A stretch of 64,000 nt of DNA, taken from the NCBI GenBank assembly GCA_029207755.1, contig JARCOQ010000017.1:5964945-6028944 (forward strand), given 5' to 3'. The translations under genes and the position numbers were made by a program. The notes beneath the pieces are model-generated. The model searched no databases, was not told where the DNA came from, and saw only the letters and a program-made list of their open reading frames with translations. This document shows positions 1-10,944 of the stretch, piece by piece (position 1 is the first letter of the stretch; each line of letters opens with the position of its first letter). The stretch is from Chamaea fasciata. Lineage: Eukaryota; Chordata; Aves; Passeriformes; Sylviidae.

Positions 1-3000
1 GACATTGAGGTTAGGACTTGAGATTTGGAACCCATGTAATCTTACTTACACTACTAAGGTTATTTAGTAGCCAACATCCCAAATTATTGCAAGAACATAT
101 CAAACTATATTTTGTAGCTCACAGGAGCAAGGATATTTAGCATTTCTAGACTGCTACATGGAAGAAGCTTTAGACTAAATTACCCTAACATGACAACACA
201 TCTAACATGCTGTTACAATCCTCATTATGGAGTTGTTTTGAGGTGCCTACAGTCTCCCACAAAAAAACCACACCTCAAGCACTAGAACACGCACAGGCTG
301 CTTCTGACACACGTGCCAAGTCTGCCACAGGTAAAAGATACAAACTGACATTGGAGGGCCTGGTGCACCAGAGACAAATCCAGGCCAAGATGGCACATGA
401 CACCACAGGCCATCCGAACTCTTGGAGAAAGAGTTCCTTCCCAGCCTTTTGCATCAGTCTTTCCCTCCCTCAGTAGTAAAGCTCCAACTGTGCAGGAGTG
501 TTCCTGACTGTCCTTCCAAACAGGACATCTCACCCACTCATGAAATAAGAGACCAAACATTTATAAACCAGCAGAAATTTCCTCCCCTTCAACTGTTTCT
601 TATACCAAGCTGAGAAGCTTTTCCTCTCACTAACACTTTGCTGGCACCTGATTCTGAAGCATTCCATATGATTGTTGTATTCAACAATGCAAAAGAACAA
701 AGCCAGGATGTTCTAAAGTGGGTTTTATTCCTCTTCAAATCAATTTGAAGCACATACATTGGAGACCTTCCAAAGTGACACTCCAACAGTAATTACCAGA
801 GAGGGGGTGGGAAGGTCAACATCTCCTGTTAATGAGTCAAACAGGAGCTCGCCTTTCCTTACTCATAAAGGCCATTTTAAGAAGAGGAACTCTTCTTTCA
901 AACTGCTAGATTTCAAACTTGAAAAGAAAAATGGATCTGCAAAATCAGGAAATCTGCACCAGAACTCCAGCCATTTTTCCAAAAAATTTATTATTTCTCA
1001 GCTTTCAAAACAAACAAACAAAAAATTAATAAAATCCCCTCCTTGCTGAAGATAAGCCTAATATCCAACTCATACAGAATCATTTTTACTGCTCATTTTT
1101 TAATGATCTCTTTTCCATGACACCCCAGAGTAATTCAATACCCTTATGTTTCATACACAGAATTATACCACAATCTGCCTCCAAGACTTCCACACAGTAC
1201 TACAAAACACTTCAGAGATTGAAACAGTCTAAATCCAATGTTACTGATTCAAAAGAAATTATCTCCGCCACTGTTCAAGCTGCCTTTATTTACAAATTCC
1301 ATCACTAACAAGAGGTACAGAAATCACCTTCCTATGAGATGATCCTCTAACACACATTGTTTTCTGAGCCTCCCAAGCTAGCGTAATCAATATTTAGCAT
1401 AAACCCTCCACTTTTTTCTGAAAGACTTTGACACTGCTGAGTGTTATATTTTAAAGTGTTAATTTAAGAAAAAATTAAAACCAAATGCAGATGAAAGGGA
1501 GGAGATATAAGTAGTTCTCTGAGATACTTATGTTCATGTATTCTGCAAGTTTAGATTTTAAGACCAAAAAGAGTAAACCTGGAGAAAAGCAAGTGTTTTG
1601 TCTCAGAAATATTTAGGCTAAGGGATTTTAGACAATTCCTGCAGCTGTCATCGCTTCACAAAGTCTCCACAAGGATTCTAAGAAGATTAAAGGAAAGTTT
1701 CAGCAGCCATCCTTACCAAACATTCCATCTATTTTGACTGGCTTTATGCCAGAGTGTGTAAAAGAAACCCTGACAGAAGTTCTTCCCTGCAACAGCAGAA
1801 CAGTTTATTTCAATAAACTCATCCTCGACTTTTCTGCACCCTTCTGGTTTGTTTTTTTATTAAAAACCCCCAAACAAAACCAACTCAACCCTTCTGTCAA
1901 TTAGGAAAAAATCTCCTTTCCCCCAAAATATGCTACTTGCCGGTGATTCCCTGTTCCATAGGAATAATCTCTTGGTTCTGAATGACTTCACAGGAGGATG
2001 ATTTTCTTGCTGAGTGTAAATCTTGCAAATCTGTATAAAAGGGTCTACTTGACTCTGTTCCTTCTGCTCTTGGAAGTACTTTTAATACAACATTACTAAC
2101 CTACATTTGATTTTTGATGTCAAATATATTATTGTATCATCTGGGGCTTAAATTTTTAAAGTTTTTTTAAAATATCCCATTGATTTAAAATCATTTTTTA
2201 AGTCATTTATACTTTCCAGTAGTTTTCAACGGCTGAATAAATCTGGATAAGTGGATAATAAGGCTTTGTTCACCAACGTGGTTGTCTTCAGCACAAAATC
2301 TCACAGTCCTAATTAATGCTACTGTCACTTGCCACTTAAAATTGGAAGAGGACCTACACAATTGTTTCTTGTGCCATGCCAATTTTTCACTGCAGCATAA
2401 ATAAATTGGTCAATGGGGCTACACTTTCACAAAGAAAACTTTTATTATAATTATGAAAATTCTAACAGCCATGGCAATTTTTCTATTTAATTCTAATAAT
2501 TTGGTTTGTTGACAGCAAAGAGAAATTTCCTAGACTAAAACTGTAAGAGATGGGTCTATTTTTTTCTGTGAACATTCAATGTATTTCACAGTTTAGTTTT
2601 AAGTAATTAATAATTACAAACAGATGCGATGAAGCACAATTTTAAAAAAACCAGAGGGATGTGAAAACTTCAATTTCTTTTATAATTAATTTTGCGCTAA
2701 AAATTAGGATTTTACTTCTTTTTTTGCCCACAAAGGCATTGCTACCTTCCACCACATGCGGAAGAACTCCAAAAGAAGGAATGCCTCCCATTAAATTAAG
2801 TCTGGAGAACATGTCTATGCTGCAAGCAAACTCAGTGATGTCATCAATATTAACATTGACAGCCGACAGCTTTGGGCTGAATTATAAATTTCCTTTTTAA
2901 AATGTAACACTTAATCTTCCCATCATGTACTTCTGGTGTTTCTCTCTGAGATGGTGTTCCATACTTGTGAATGAAAACTTTCTGCTTCTCCAGTTTCTCT

Positions 3001-3113
3001 ACATTTTGTTCCCTTTGACGATCTGAATGTGAAGTCAAAAATTACTTCAGAGTATTCTTTCAGTTGTAATGTATTTTAGTTGTGGATGTTGATTTAACGC
3101 ACATTACAACGAG

Positions 3114-3144
3114 AGTTTACATTACAGTAAATGTAATGTAAACT
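3114..3144. repeat. Inverted repeat, 12-bp arms
   Basis: AGTTTACATTAC, a 7-base spacer, then its exact reverse complement GTAATGTAAACT. It lies within YTHDF1 intron 3. Confidence 0.92.
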
Positions 3145-3627
3145 TAAGTAACACATCTTTAATTCTTAAAATGTATCAGAGGACATGAAAGAAAAAACAA
3201 CATTTGCTGAAGTGCAAAAAATGGGACAACTTTGCAAAGTACCTAGAGAGCATCCAACCCAAATCTCACCTACATTAATGTCTATGATTCTATAAATAAC
3301 AGAAATCAGGAGAGTCCAAAAGCAGGATTTTCTGACTCCCACAAGCAACTCATCTTTCAAAGAACTGTCAGATCAGCCTGTCCCAGTCCAGCCACACCAA
3401 TAACCTGCAAGGGGAGGAGGAATCAGCTCCAGCTCCTTGGAGCATTAACTTCATTTTCACTTGTGGCCATCTGGAGATGCAGAGTAATATTAGCTTTGGG
3501 AACACAAATGCTGCTTGTATCACCAAGTAACACAATATGCTGTCATTTCTTTTTCCATTTCTATTTAAGGCATTTGCTCCCTCCACACAATCCTATGAAT
3601 GGAGTGCCAACAGCATGCCTAAGGAGG

Positions 3628-3646
3628 AAAAAAAAAAAAAAAAAAA
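3628..3646. repeat. Poly-A tract
   Basis: A run of 19 A, 21 bp from the YTHDF1 exon 3 boundary, inside the intron. Confidence 0.97.
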
Positions 3647-3667
3647 CTAAGTTAAAAATACACTAAC

Positions 3668-3747
3668 CTGATTTGACTGCCCGGAAAGGTAAGGTTCAAA
3701 ATCGTTGTCATGAACTGTGTCCTTCTGATGTAATGAACCATTTTGTA
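3668..3747 (-). CDS. YTHDF1: YTHDF1 coding exon 3
   Basis: An 80-nt exon completes the split valine codon and then reads [18 protein letters not shown] followed by YLSGQSNQ. The acceptor is TTTTTTTGTAG and the donor CAG/GTTAGT (phase 0). The next exon, with the bulk of the protein, lies beyond position 1. A 19-base A tract at 3628-3646 sits just inside the following intron. Confidence 0.93.
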
Positions 3748-5680
3748 CTACAAAAAAAGGATTACAGCACATTATAACACCAACAGCAGCATTGCAGGAA
3801 TGATGTTCCACCCTAATGCTACTTTAGGAAAAGCCATGTTTCTTCTGCAAATCAGGAAGACTCATAAAAAGACCAAAGGATGACATTTCCCACCCCCCCC
3901 AGATAGTTTCTCTTTATATTACTGCTTATAAAACAAAGTTTGAGTAATTTTTTTTAAAAATAGTAATTAAAAATTCTACAGCTGAGAGTGAGTAAACAAC
4001 TCATGTGAATTAACACTAAACAAGAAATCATTATTGAGAACAATTTTGAGGGGGGAAAAAAAAAAGATTGGGAAACAACATCTATTGTTCTGGCCCATAA
4101 TTAGAACACACAAACTCACAGTTCTCCCAGCGTGTGTTATTCACTGCTTAAGCTGCCTAAAATAAGATGAGCTGAGGTTACATTTACTCATGAAATGAAG
4201 ACTGCTAAGTGCTTTGGTATCCTGATATTTTCAGGAAAAACTTAAGTTTCAACGTTCTCATCTGTAAAATAAAGATATCTGCCATAAAGTCCTACTTCAG
4301 CATAAAAGAATGTCTGATAAGCATTCAAAACCCATTACTGAATGATATACAAACCCAAAGTGGCTATTAGGCCCCTTCAAATAATTTCCTGTTTGCTTTA
4401 AATTGGTGAAATAGACGGTGCTATAGCTGCTGTATTTACCTGTTTCATAGAACAGCTGAACTAAATACAATACTACACCAAATAAAGTGTTTAGCAAACC
4501 AGTTTGGGGATTTGGCAGAATATTTCTACAAAGTTTGCCAGGGGGAGTAGAGGTAAAAGAGTTTTTACAAACACAGGGAAGGTGTTTCTTCAACTAGAAG
4601 GAGCTGGATTTTCAAGGCAGGTTAAAACACATCAAAAAACATTTATGAGTTTGATATTATTACTTACTAAGTGTTAACAGTTACATACTTGTTAGCAATC
4701 ACGGTAAGAATAAAGTATTTTTTAGATGACTTGTTTTTAAGTTTAATTCCAAAGGAAGCAGAAGCGTTATAAAAATGTCCATTATCTCACCAGAAGTTAA
4801 GCATCTTTTAAGTTCCCTAAATTATTAAGTTTATGGGCTTAAGCAAATTCCTCAGCCAAGCGCAGAGCAACAACAAAATTGCATTCACAGAGCGTGCAAA
4901 AGCAGGTAAAAATACATATATTGTACACGGATATTCTTGTGACTTTATGTAGCTACCTGCTTCATCTTAAACGAGGAGAATTATTTAGTAGCAACACACA
5001 GTCCTTCCCACAGCAAATGCAGCAGCACTAAGTGGGATGCAGGCAAGCCCGGATGAATGGCAGCCGATGTTATTTTTGAAACAAAGCATACATTCCCTCA
5101 TTCCCAGATTATTTTCCACGCAGAGTAACAGCGATACATTTCTGCTCACCTACGGGTACCTGTGTAACTGATCTGCTACAGTAACAATTTAAGCGACCAG
5201 ATCACAGCGTGATTTCTCACCTTTATTATCCTGTCCTTTCGGTCTCTGGGAAGCCACAGCACGTGATTATGAAAAGAAAAAAAAAAAAAAAAAAAGAAAG
5301 AAAGAAAAGGGAAATAAAAAGTTAATTTTAGAAAAACGCTTATATTATCACAGGCACTGCAAACTCCACAGTTTCTGAGGGCGGTGAAGACTTATAAAAA
5401 TAGCCCGCAGCATCCCAAGGTTTGTTTGGACCGGGCTTGGAGCAGCGTGTTCCACGTATCACTCGGCACCGGCCTTCCTGAGAAATGGCCCCGGCTCCGC
5501 GGAGGAGGCGGGAACGCGCTGTGCCCACGGGGGAAGTTCAGGGGAACGATGGAGGTCTAGAGCAGCCGAGGGGGAGAAGAAAAGCCTCGCGGGGCCTACC
5601 AGCCGCAGGCCCGGGAATCCCCCCGCCCACGGGCCGCCTCGCCGCTCACTTACCTGAGGGTCAACGCTTGTGGCAGACAT
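3668..5680 (-). CDS. YTHDF1: YTHDF1, m6A reader protein (5' part only)
   Basis: YTHDF1 is a cytoplasmic protein that binds N6-methyladenosine in mRNA through a C-terminal YTH domain and promotes translation of the bound message. Three coding exons on the minus strand (5680-5654, 5245-5221, 3747-3668) join in frame to 44 residues. The product starts MSATSVDPQ, continues RPKGQDNK and [10 protein letters not shown], and ends [11 protein letters not shown]. This matches the YTHDF1 N-terminus as I remember it. YTHDF2 begins MSASS and differs after QKD. All junctions obey GT-AG (CAG/GTAAGT, AAG/GTGAGA, CAG/GTTAGT). The long exon with the low-complexity region and the YTH domain is not found between 1 and 3667, so it must lie left of the window; the gene is cut by the edge, not broken. 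The start lies in a CpG island and faces away from BIRC7. Confidence 0.93.
3748..5220 (-). other. YTHDF1: YTHDF1 intron 2
   Basis: An AT-rich intron between the 25-nt and 80-nt coding exons. It holds short homopolymer runs (C at about 3892-3899, A at about 4059-4066) and no recognisable gene or transposon. Confidence 0.85.
5221..5245 (-). CDS. YTHDF1: YTHDF1 coding exon 2, 25-nt microexon
   Basis: A 25-nt exon encodes RPKGQDNK plus the first base of a valine codon. The acceptor is CCCAG/AGACC and the donor is AAG/GTGAGA. It is too short for ORF finding and was located from the conserved RPKGQDNK peptide shared by YTHDF1 and YTHDF2. Its length is not a multiple of three, so skipping it would shift the frame. 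Confidence 0.92.
5246..5653 (-). other. YTHDF1: YTHDF1 intron 1
   Basis: A 408-nt intron. Its 5' half on the minus strand lies in the CpG island and is GC-rich; its 3' half holds an A-rich tract at about 5272-5310 (poly-T on the gene strand). The boundaries are consensus GTAAGT and CCCAG. Confidence 0.88.
5272..5310. repeat. A-rich tract
   Basis: A run of about 19 A followed by GAAA units. On the YTHDF1 strand it is a T-rich stretch upstream of the microexon acceptor. Confidence 0.95.
5654..5680 (-). CDS. YTHDF1: YTHDF1 coding exon 1 (start exon)
   Basis: The ATG at 5680-5678 opens nine codons reading MSATSVDPQ and stops at a consensus donor (CAG/GTAAGT, donor GT at 5653-5652). It ends in phase 0. 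The frame stays open into the intron, but that part reads as GC-rich intronic sequence. The start choice follows the known YTHDF family N-terminus. Confidence 0.93.
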
Positions 5681-6049
5681 AATTCATGCACAGGGCCGCC
5701 GTGGTTCAGCAGAGAGCGCCGGGGGAGACGAGGCAGGGCCGCTCGGCGCGGCGCGGAGCTCCGGGGCCTGGCGGAGGGGCGGCGGCGGCGGCGCCTCCTC
5801 TCCCCTCAGGCGGCGGCCGGGCGGGGAAGGGGCCGGGGCCGAGGGGGAGGGAAAGGGGCCGCCTGGCGCCTCCTCGGGGCTCCTCCTCAAGGGACGGCGG
5901 TGCAGGCGGCGGTGGCGCGGCTCGGCCGTGGCGCTGCCGGTGCCGGTGGCGGGCCCGGTCTCTCACATGCCCGCGGGCCGGGCCTGGGGCCGCAGCGAGC
6001 GGGGCAGCGGCGGCCGCCGACTCCAATGGCGGCGGGCGCCGGGCTGCGG

Positions 6050-6057
6050 TGACGTCA
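6050..6057. promoter_or_regulatory. cAMP response element palindrome
   Basis: TGACGTCA, the full CREB/ATF site, lies about 370 bp upstream of the YTHDF1 ATG inside the CpG island. Position and perfect match suggest a functional site; this is an inference. Confidence 0.5.
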
Positions 6058-6532
6058 GCGCCGAGCGCGCGCGGGGCGCGCCGGGAGCGCACGGGGCGGG
6101 CGGCGGGGGAAAGGCGCGCGGGGCGGCGGCGCCTGCTGCGCGTGCGCGGGAGCGCTGAGGGGGCTGAGGGGGGCCGGGGGCGCATGGCGGGCGCCGCGCC
6201 GCCCCGCCGCCCGACACTGCCCTGCTCGGCCTGGGGAACGGCAGGCTGAGGGCACAGATCGTCCCTGTGTGCGACTTCCGCAGGAGGAAAGGGTTCTTCG
6301 CCCACAGCGTGGCCGGGCACTGGGATGTGGTCGCAGCACCGAGCCTGATCACTCAGGTTATGTGTGGACACCGGCACGTGGAGGGATTCTTGGGTGTCCT
6401 GTGCAGCGCCAGGAGTTGGGCTCGATCCTTGTGCTTCTCTTCCAACTCAGAATATTCTCAGAGTCCTTCCTTTCTCCATTCCTCTCTCGGCCTTTGCTAG
6501 GACTCTTTGCCCACAGGCTCGGCTGTGCAGGT

Positions 6533-7000
6533 TCACAGGATCACTGAATCAGTGAGACAGAACCACTGAGCTTGCTGAGTTGGAAGGGGCCCAGGATCAC
6601 CGAATGGCTGAGGTTGGAAAAGACCTCTGAGATCATCCAATCCAACCTCTGACCCAGCACCCCTGGTCAGCTACATCACGGCAGAGTGCCACAGCCTCTC
6701 CACCACCGCCCCGGGGCCACCCATTCCAATGTCTAATCACTCTTTCCTTGAAGGAATTCCTCTCAATGTCCAGCCTAAACTTCCCCAGGTACATCTTAAG
6801 ACTTGTCATATCCTATTGACAACAAGGATCATCAAAGACCAACTCCTGTCCCGGCACATGACACCCCCAACGATCCCACCATGTGTCAGAGCACTGTCCA
6901 GACCTCCTGGAGCTCCTCTCCTCAGGCTCGATGCCATGATCACCTTCCTGGGGAGTCAGGAATCTGAACTGTTCCAGTTCACCCAAGAGCTTTGGGAGCC
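6533..7000 (-). mobile_element. CR1 LINE fragments, degraded
   Basis: From about 6575 the plus strand reads as the reverse complement of a CR1 3' tail (GAGGTTGGAAAAGACCTCTG, then ATCCAATCCAACCTC). It continues into the upstream CR1 body (AATTCCTCTCAATGTCCAGC, then CAGAGCACTGTCCAGACC). The element is therefore on the minus strand and 5'-truncated. The right part (from about 6800) may be a second CR1 subfamily copy. Open frames here are relics or chance. Confidence 0.75.
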
Positions 7001-7551
7001 CCATTTTCCCTCACACCAGCCCATGGTTACCTTGGCTGGGATGCCCTGGCAGAGGATCACAGCCAGTCTGACCACTGGCAGCAGCCGCCCTCAACATGGC
7101 TTTTTATCAGATTAATTTTTTTCTTTTTCCCTCCAGCTATTTTGCAGAACCTGGGTGGAATTTGGGCCCCTTAGGTCAGTTTTTGTTGATTTCATCAGGG
7201 CCACAGTCTAAGTCCTGCAATTTACGAAGTCTTGTAACATCTCCATGCTAAATTTTGGGGGTAAATGTGGCAAATTCTGGTCCTTGTGAAATACACTAAA
7301 AAACACAATCATGCTTTCCTTTAGATACAGTAAAAACCAGAGACTTCTCTGTGTTCACATGTTTGGAAACTGCTAGTTTGAGTTTGTACTTACCATTCTA
7401 ATAAAATATCTGAAATGAGGAGTCCACTTTTGTACTTGTTCTGATCAGATGTCCAGAGATAAGGAAGAAAGAGTGGTGCTTTAATCCTCAGCACCTGGAC
7501 GTGCTTTGTATTCTGTGTTTGAATTAGGTAGCAAGTAATAATTGGTGTTTT

Positions 7552-7675
7552 CCTAGAATCCCAGAATGGTTTGGTTTGGAAGACACCTCAGAGATCATCT
7601 TGTTCCAATCCCAGCCGTGGGCAGGGACACCTCCCACTATCCCAGGTTGCTCCAAGCCCTGTCCAACCAATTCTG
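7552..7675 (-). mobile_element. CR1 LINE 3' tail
   Basis: It begins with AGAATCCCAGAATGG, followed by the GATCATCTTGTTCCAATCCC and GGGCAGGGACACCTCCCACT signatures of an inverted avian CR1 3' end. It is a short 5'-truncated copy. Confidence 0.85.
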
Positions 7676-10555
7676 TTTGCCTTTGGTGTAATTATGGAGC
7701 AAGTCAGTAAATCCCTGCTGTGGGCAGTTCCTGAGCGAGCTGGAAAGTCTGTCCAAAGAACAGAGCTTCAAAACACAGGACAAAAAAAAGTGATCAGCGT
7801 GGCTGGAGAGAGGAACATGTGTGTGGAAGGAGAAGGGAAAGGCTGGATGCCTGGGTGATGGGCACTGCTCCGAAGTCCATGTGATTGTGTATGTTCACAT
7901 CTCGATATAGAAATGATGTGACTATGAATCATCCTCGCCAGGAGAGCATGTGGGCAGAATGTTAGAGCTCTCTCTGCTTCAGCATCCCAACGTACAGGGG
8001 GCTGCTCTTGGGCTGTACCTGCTAGATTAGACCCAAAGGCACCATGTCACACATATACATGCATGTACACATCTAAGTCTTTGTGGGAATATTTTTTTTT
8101 CTGTCCCATTTGGAAAATCCAATTTTTTTTTTCTTCCTGGTAATGCTAACAACGATCTTGTCTATCTGTTGAGAAGTGCATAGTCTTTTAGAAATAAAAC
8201 CAGTAAGATGAAAGTGAAGGATATGGATAAGGTAATATTCATATTTTTATATCTATTATAAAATTTAGGATACTCTTGGAGTGTAATACTGTAACCCAGG
8301 AGGAAACACAGGGTTTGGTTTTGTTTTAGTTGAATAAAATGTGTTCTAGTTTAAGAAAAAGTTGTACTTACCTTTTTCTTCCTTGGCTAACACTCTCTGA
8401 AATCTCAGGAGAGTTCATGTGTAAGCAAAGACATACTTTTGTTGGTGTTTTTATTATTTGTTTTTAATTTAGGTTTTACAGGAATTTTATGCAGCCCTCC
8501 CTGTTATAAGCATGGAAGAAAATCAAATATTTCCATAATGGAATCATCTCCCTCCTGCACCTTACACCCCTGCGGAATGTTCCCAAACCAAGGATCCAGC
8601 ATCCACTTCCATCATTTTAGGGTGAAAAATAAAAGCAGACACACAGAGAAATTGTATCTGTTCTCCTCTCCTGTTTCTCATGTCACTGACACATTGTTTG
8701 TGAAAACATGAGGAGGGAAATCATATGCAAAGAGTGTGGCCTGTGAACAGATCCCATCTGACATCAGCATCACACATGCTGTTCCCTGCAAGACAACTTC
8801 CTTGGAAAGCTGTGGCAAGGAGCTCAACGGAGCAACAACTGAGCACAGGGACTCTCCCCTGCCTCCCCCCTGATCTTCATCCTTGGCAACTCCTTCTTGC
8901 AGCTGTCCTGGGGTTTCCATTCAATTGTAAGGTCAGTCTGTCTTTGGTTACTTTGTTGTCCTTTTTCCCCCTCAGCTTTTTGCAGTGACTTCAGGTTGCT
9001 CTGTGGTCTTTTCTTCCTTGTCTTTCCTTCCTCATCTTTCAATCTTGCTATTGATTATTGATGTAGGGACAAAATAAACTCATTCCAAGCCAATTTGCAT
9101 GGAGAAAAGCAGATGATTGTTGTGTGAATACCTCAAGAATAGATCTTTCTGCCTGTTGCCCAAGCAATATTCAGGCAGTCAGGCACATTCTCTGCAATAA
9201 AAACAGTCCAAACGATAGCAGGATTTAATTGGAAAATCAGATGTTCTATGATTCTCGATGGCTGATTTCCTGCCAATTATAAAGTAGGATGAGCTCTGTT
9301 AGAATCACAACAATACTGTGTGATTCCCACAATACCTGACAAATCCTTCTTTACAGGTCATTTAATGGCTGAATGGTGGACTTGCGGCCACAATCAGTAA
9401 GAATCTCTTCTGAGGAGCTGTTCGTTTTATATGTGAATAATTTGGAGTTGCAATGCCACTCAGTTTACATGAGGCTTCTGTTCCTGTAACTCCTGGCTCA
9501 GAGTAGGTAAAGGGAATAGAGCCTACATGTGAGGCTCCTCCATGTCAGAATCAGAAGGAATTGGGAAATGATCAGTCAGTCAATGGGAGAGGAAGAAGCA
9601 CAATTCATCTTTGGGACAACCTACCAGGTGCTACTTAGGAAGGAAAAAAGCAAGGGTATATAATTTATATTTTCCATACTCACTGTGGGAATGTACTTAG
9701 CCCTACGGTTCTCTCCTCAAGTTTTAATTTGTATTCCCAATCCCTGTGCTGCTGCTCAGGCCTCTAAACATTCTGTGTGCTCTTTGGATCATTGGATTGT
9801 TGATCTGCTGAAAACTGAAAATAGTTCATTCGATTTGCAGCAGCAGTGAAATTTTACAGATTTTTTCAAATATTCAGAATGTTATGGGAAACAAAGAGAA
9901 GACAACAAGTAGTGGATGGGGTTTGGAGTTGTTCTTTATTTCATTTTTTTTTTCCCTCATGATTATTGGGTTCATTGGCAAGGGAAAGGAGGGCTAGAAA
10001 ACTAAATGAAGAGAAAAAATGACCCTTGAAAAAGAAACTCACATTTTTTTAGCTCCAATAGACACTTAGAAAAATAAAAGAGAAGCTATTTTCTACAAAC
10101 ACTTTCCTTTGAAAAATAAGTGAACAGTGGTCAACCCACTCTTCACTAGCCGAAATATTTTTTTTTATAATAGGCTGGACACTGACACCCTGAAGTTTTT
10201 TAGATTTTAAGGCCAGTTCCAATACTGATTTTTTGAGTATCTGCTGTGCTTTGCAGATTTTCCTTTTCATATGTACTGTGTTCTGTTCTGTGGGCTGAGA
10301 TATTAATAGGATTTGATTTGAAGCACTTTCATGAATCACGTTGCAAGCTACATTTAGCAATTCCTAACTATTACAATACCCAAAGTTTTGAGGCAATCAA
10401 ATGCCATGGTAGTGGAGGCCAGGGGAAAGAATTAGGGCAGGAGATGAAAAGATTTGAATCCCTAGGAAATCACAAAACAGGTATTTGTTACTCACCTGTG
10501 CATTAGTTCCAGCAGTCTCTATGTGTATGTGTACTTTTTACAAGAGCACGCAGTG

Positions 10556-10826
10556 ATAGAATAAGGGAGAATGGCTTTAAACTAAAAGAGGAAAGGTTTG
10601 GTTTGATATTTGAAGGAAGTTCTTTACTCAGATGGTGGTGAGGCCCTGGCACAGGTTACTCAGAGAAGCTGTGTCTGTCCCATCCTTGGAAGTGTCCAAG
10701 GCCAGGCTGGATGGAGCTTGGAGCAACCTGGTCTAATGCAAGGTGTCTCTGCCCATGGCAGGGGTTGCAATGAGATGAGCTTTAAGGTCCCTTCCAACCC
10801 AAACTATTCTGGGATTCTATGATTTA
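10556..10826 (+). mobile_element. CR1 LINE 3' tail, sense orientation
   Basis: The plus strand reads in CR1 sense orientation: GGAGAATGGCTTTAAACTAA, then TGGCACAGGTTACTCAGAGA, then CTTGGAGCAACCTGGTCTA. It ends at GGGATTCTATGATTT, the typical CR1 3' terminal repeat. About 270 bp survive. Confidence 0.9.
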
Positions 10827-10889
10827 GTTCATAGCAACATTTTCCAGGCTTCCTGAATCAATTCTTGGTAATGTGTGGAGAAATAAACC

Positions 10890-10890
<1 letters not shown>

Positions 10891-10944
<54 letters not shown>
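10891..10944. repeat. (TTA)n microsatellite
   Basis: About 18 nearly perfect TTA units, shortly after the sense CR1 tail. Microsatellites commonly grow from retroelement 3' ends, but about 65 bp separate the two here. Confidence 0.98.

Larger units (their letters stand above)
1..3667 (-). other. YTHDF1: YTHDF1 intron 3 (partial)
   Basis: AT-rich sequence downstream of YTHDF1 exon 3 on the minus strand. No further exon, CR1 tail or RNA gene was recognised. It contains a 12-bp inverted repeat at 3114-3144 and the A tract at 3628-3646. The short open frames have no family resemblance and look random. Confidence 0.7.
5450..6250 (-). promoter_or_regulatory. YTHDF1: CpG-island promoter of YTHDF1
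   Basis: A sharp block of very GC- and CpG-rich sequence surrounds and lies upstream of the YTHDF1 start codon, against AT-rich flanks. No TATA box was seen. Recognisable motifs are a perfect CRE palindrome TGACGTCA at 6050-6057, an NRF1-like TGCGCGTGCGC at 6137-6147 and YY1-like ATGGCGG cores near 6026 and 6184. These fit a housekeeping promoter, with the 5' UTR between about 5681 and 6150. The exact transcription start cannot be read from sequence. Antisense transcription from such islands is common, but no plus-strand gene was identified here. Confidence 0.82.
6251..10555. other. Intergenic, YTHDF1 to BIRC7 (left part)
   Basis: Apart from the CR1 pieces at 6533-7000 and 7552-7675, no coding exon, RNA gene or conserved motif was recognised. 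The sequence is AT-rich and every open frame is short and without family resemblance. Confidence 0.6.

Noticed and set aside
5459..5680. YTHDF1 start frame read on unspliced for 73 codons
   Set aside because: After MSATSVDPQ it runs through a consensus GTAAGT donor, and the known protein continues in the 25-nt exon.
5670..6377. Several long open frames on both strands in the GC-rich block (up to 223 codons)
   Set aside because: They are rich in Arg, Ala, Gly and Pro, as expected when stop codons are scarce in a CpG island. None matches a family, and the region is the YTHDF1 promoter and 5' UTR.
6729..7115. 128-codon plus-strand frame
   Set aside because: Much of it lies over inverted CR1 sequence, so it is antisense to a retroelement relic.
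10610..10822. 70-codon frame beginning MKEVLYSDGG
   Set aside because: It lies wholly inside the sense CR1 3' region, which is non-coding.
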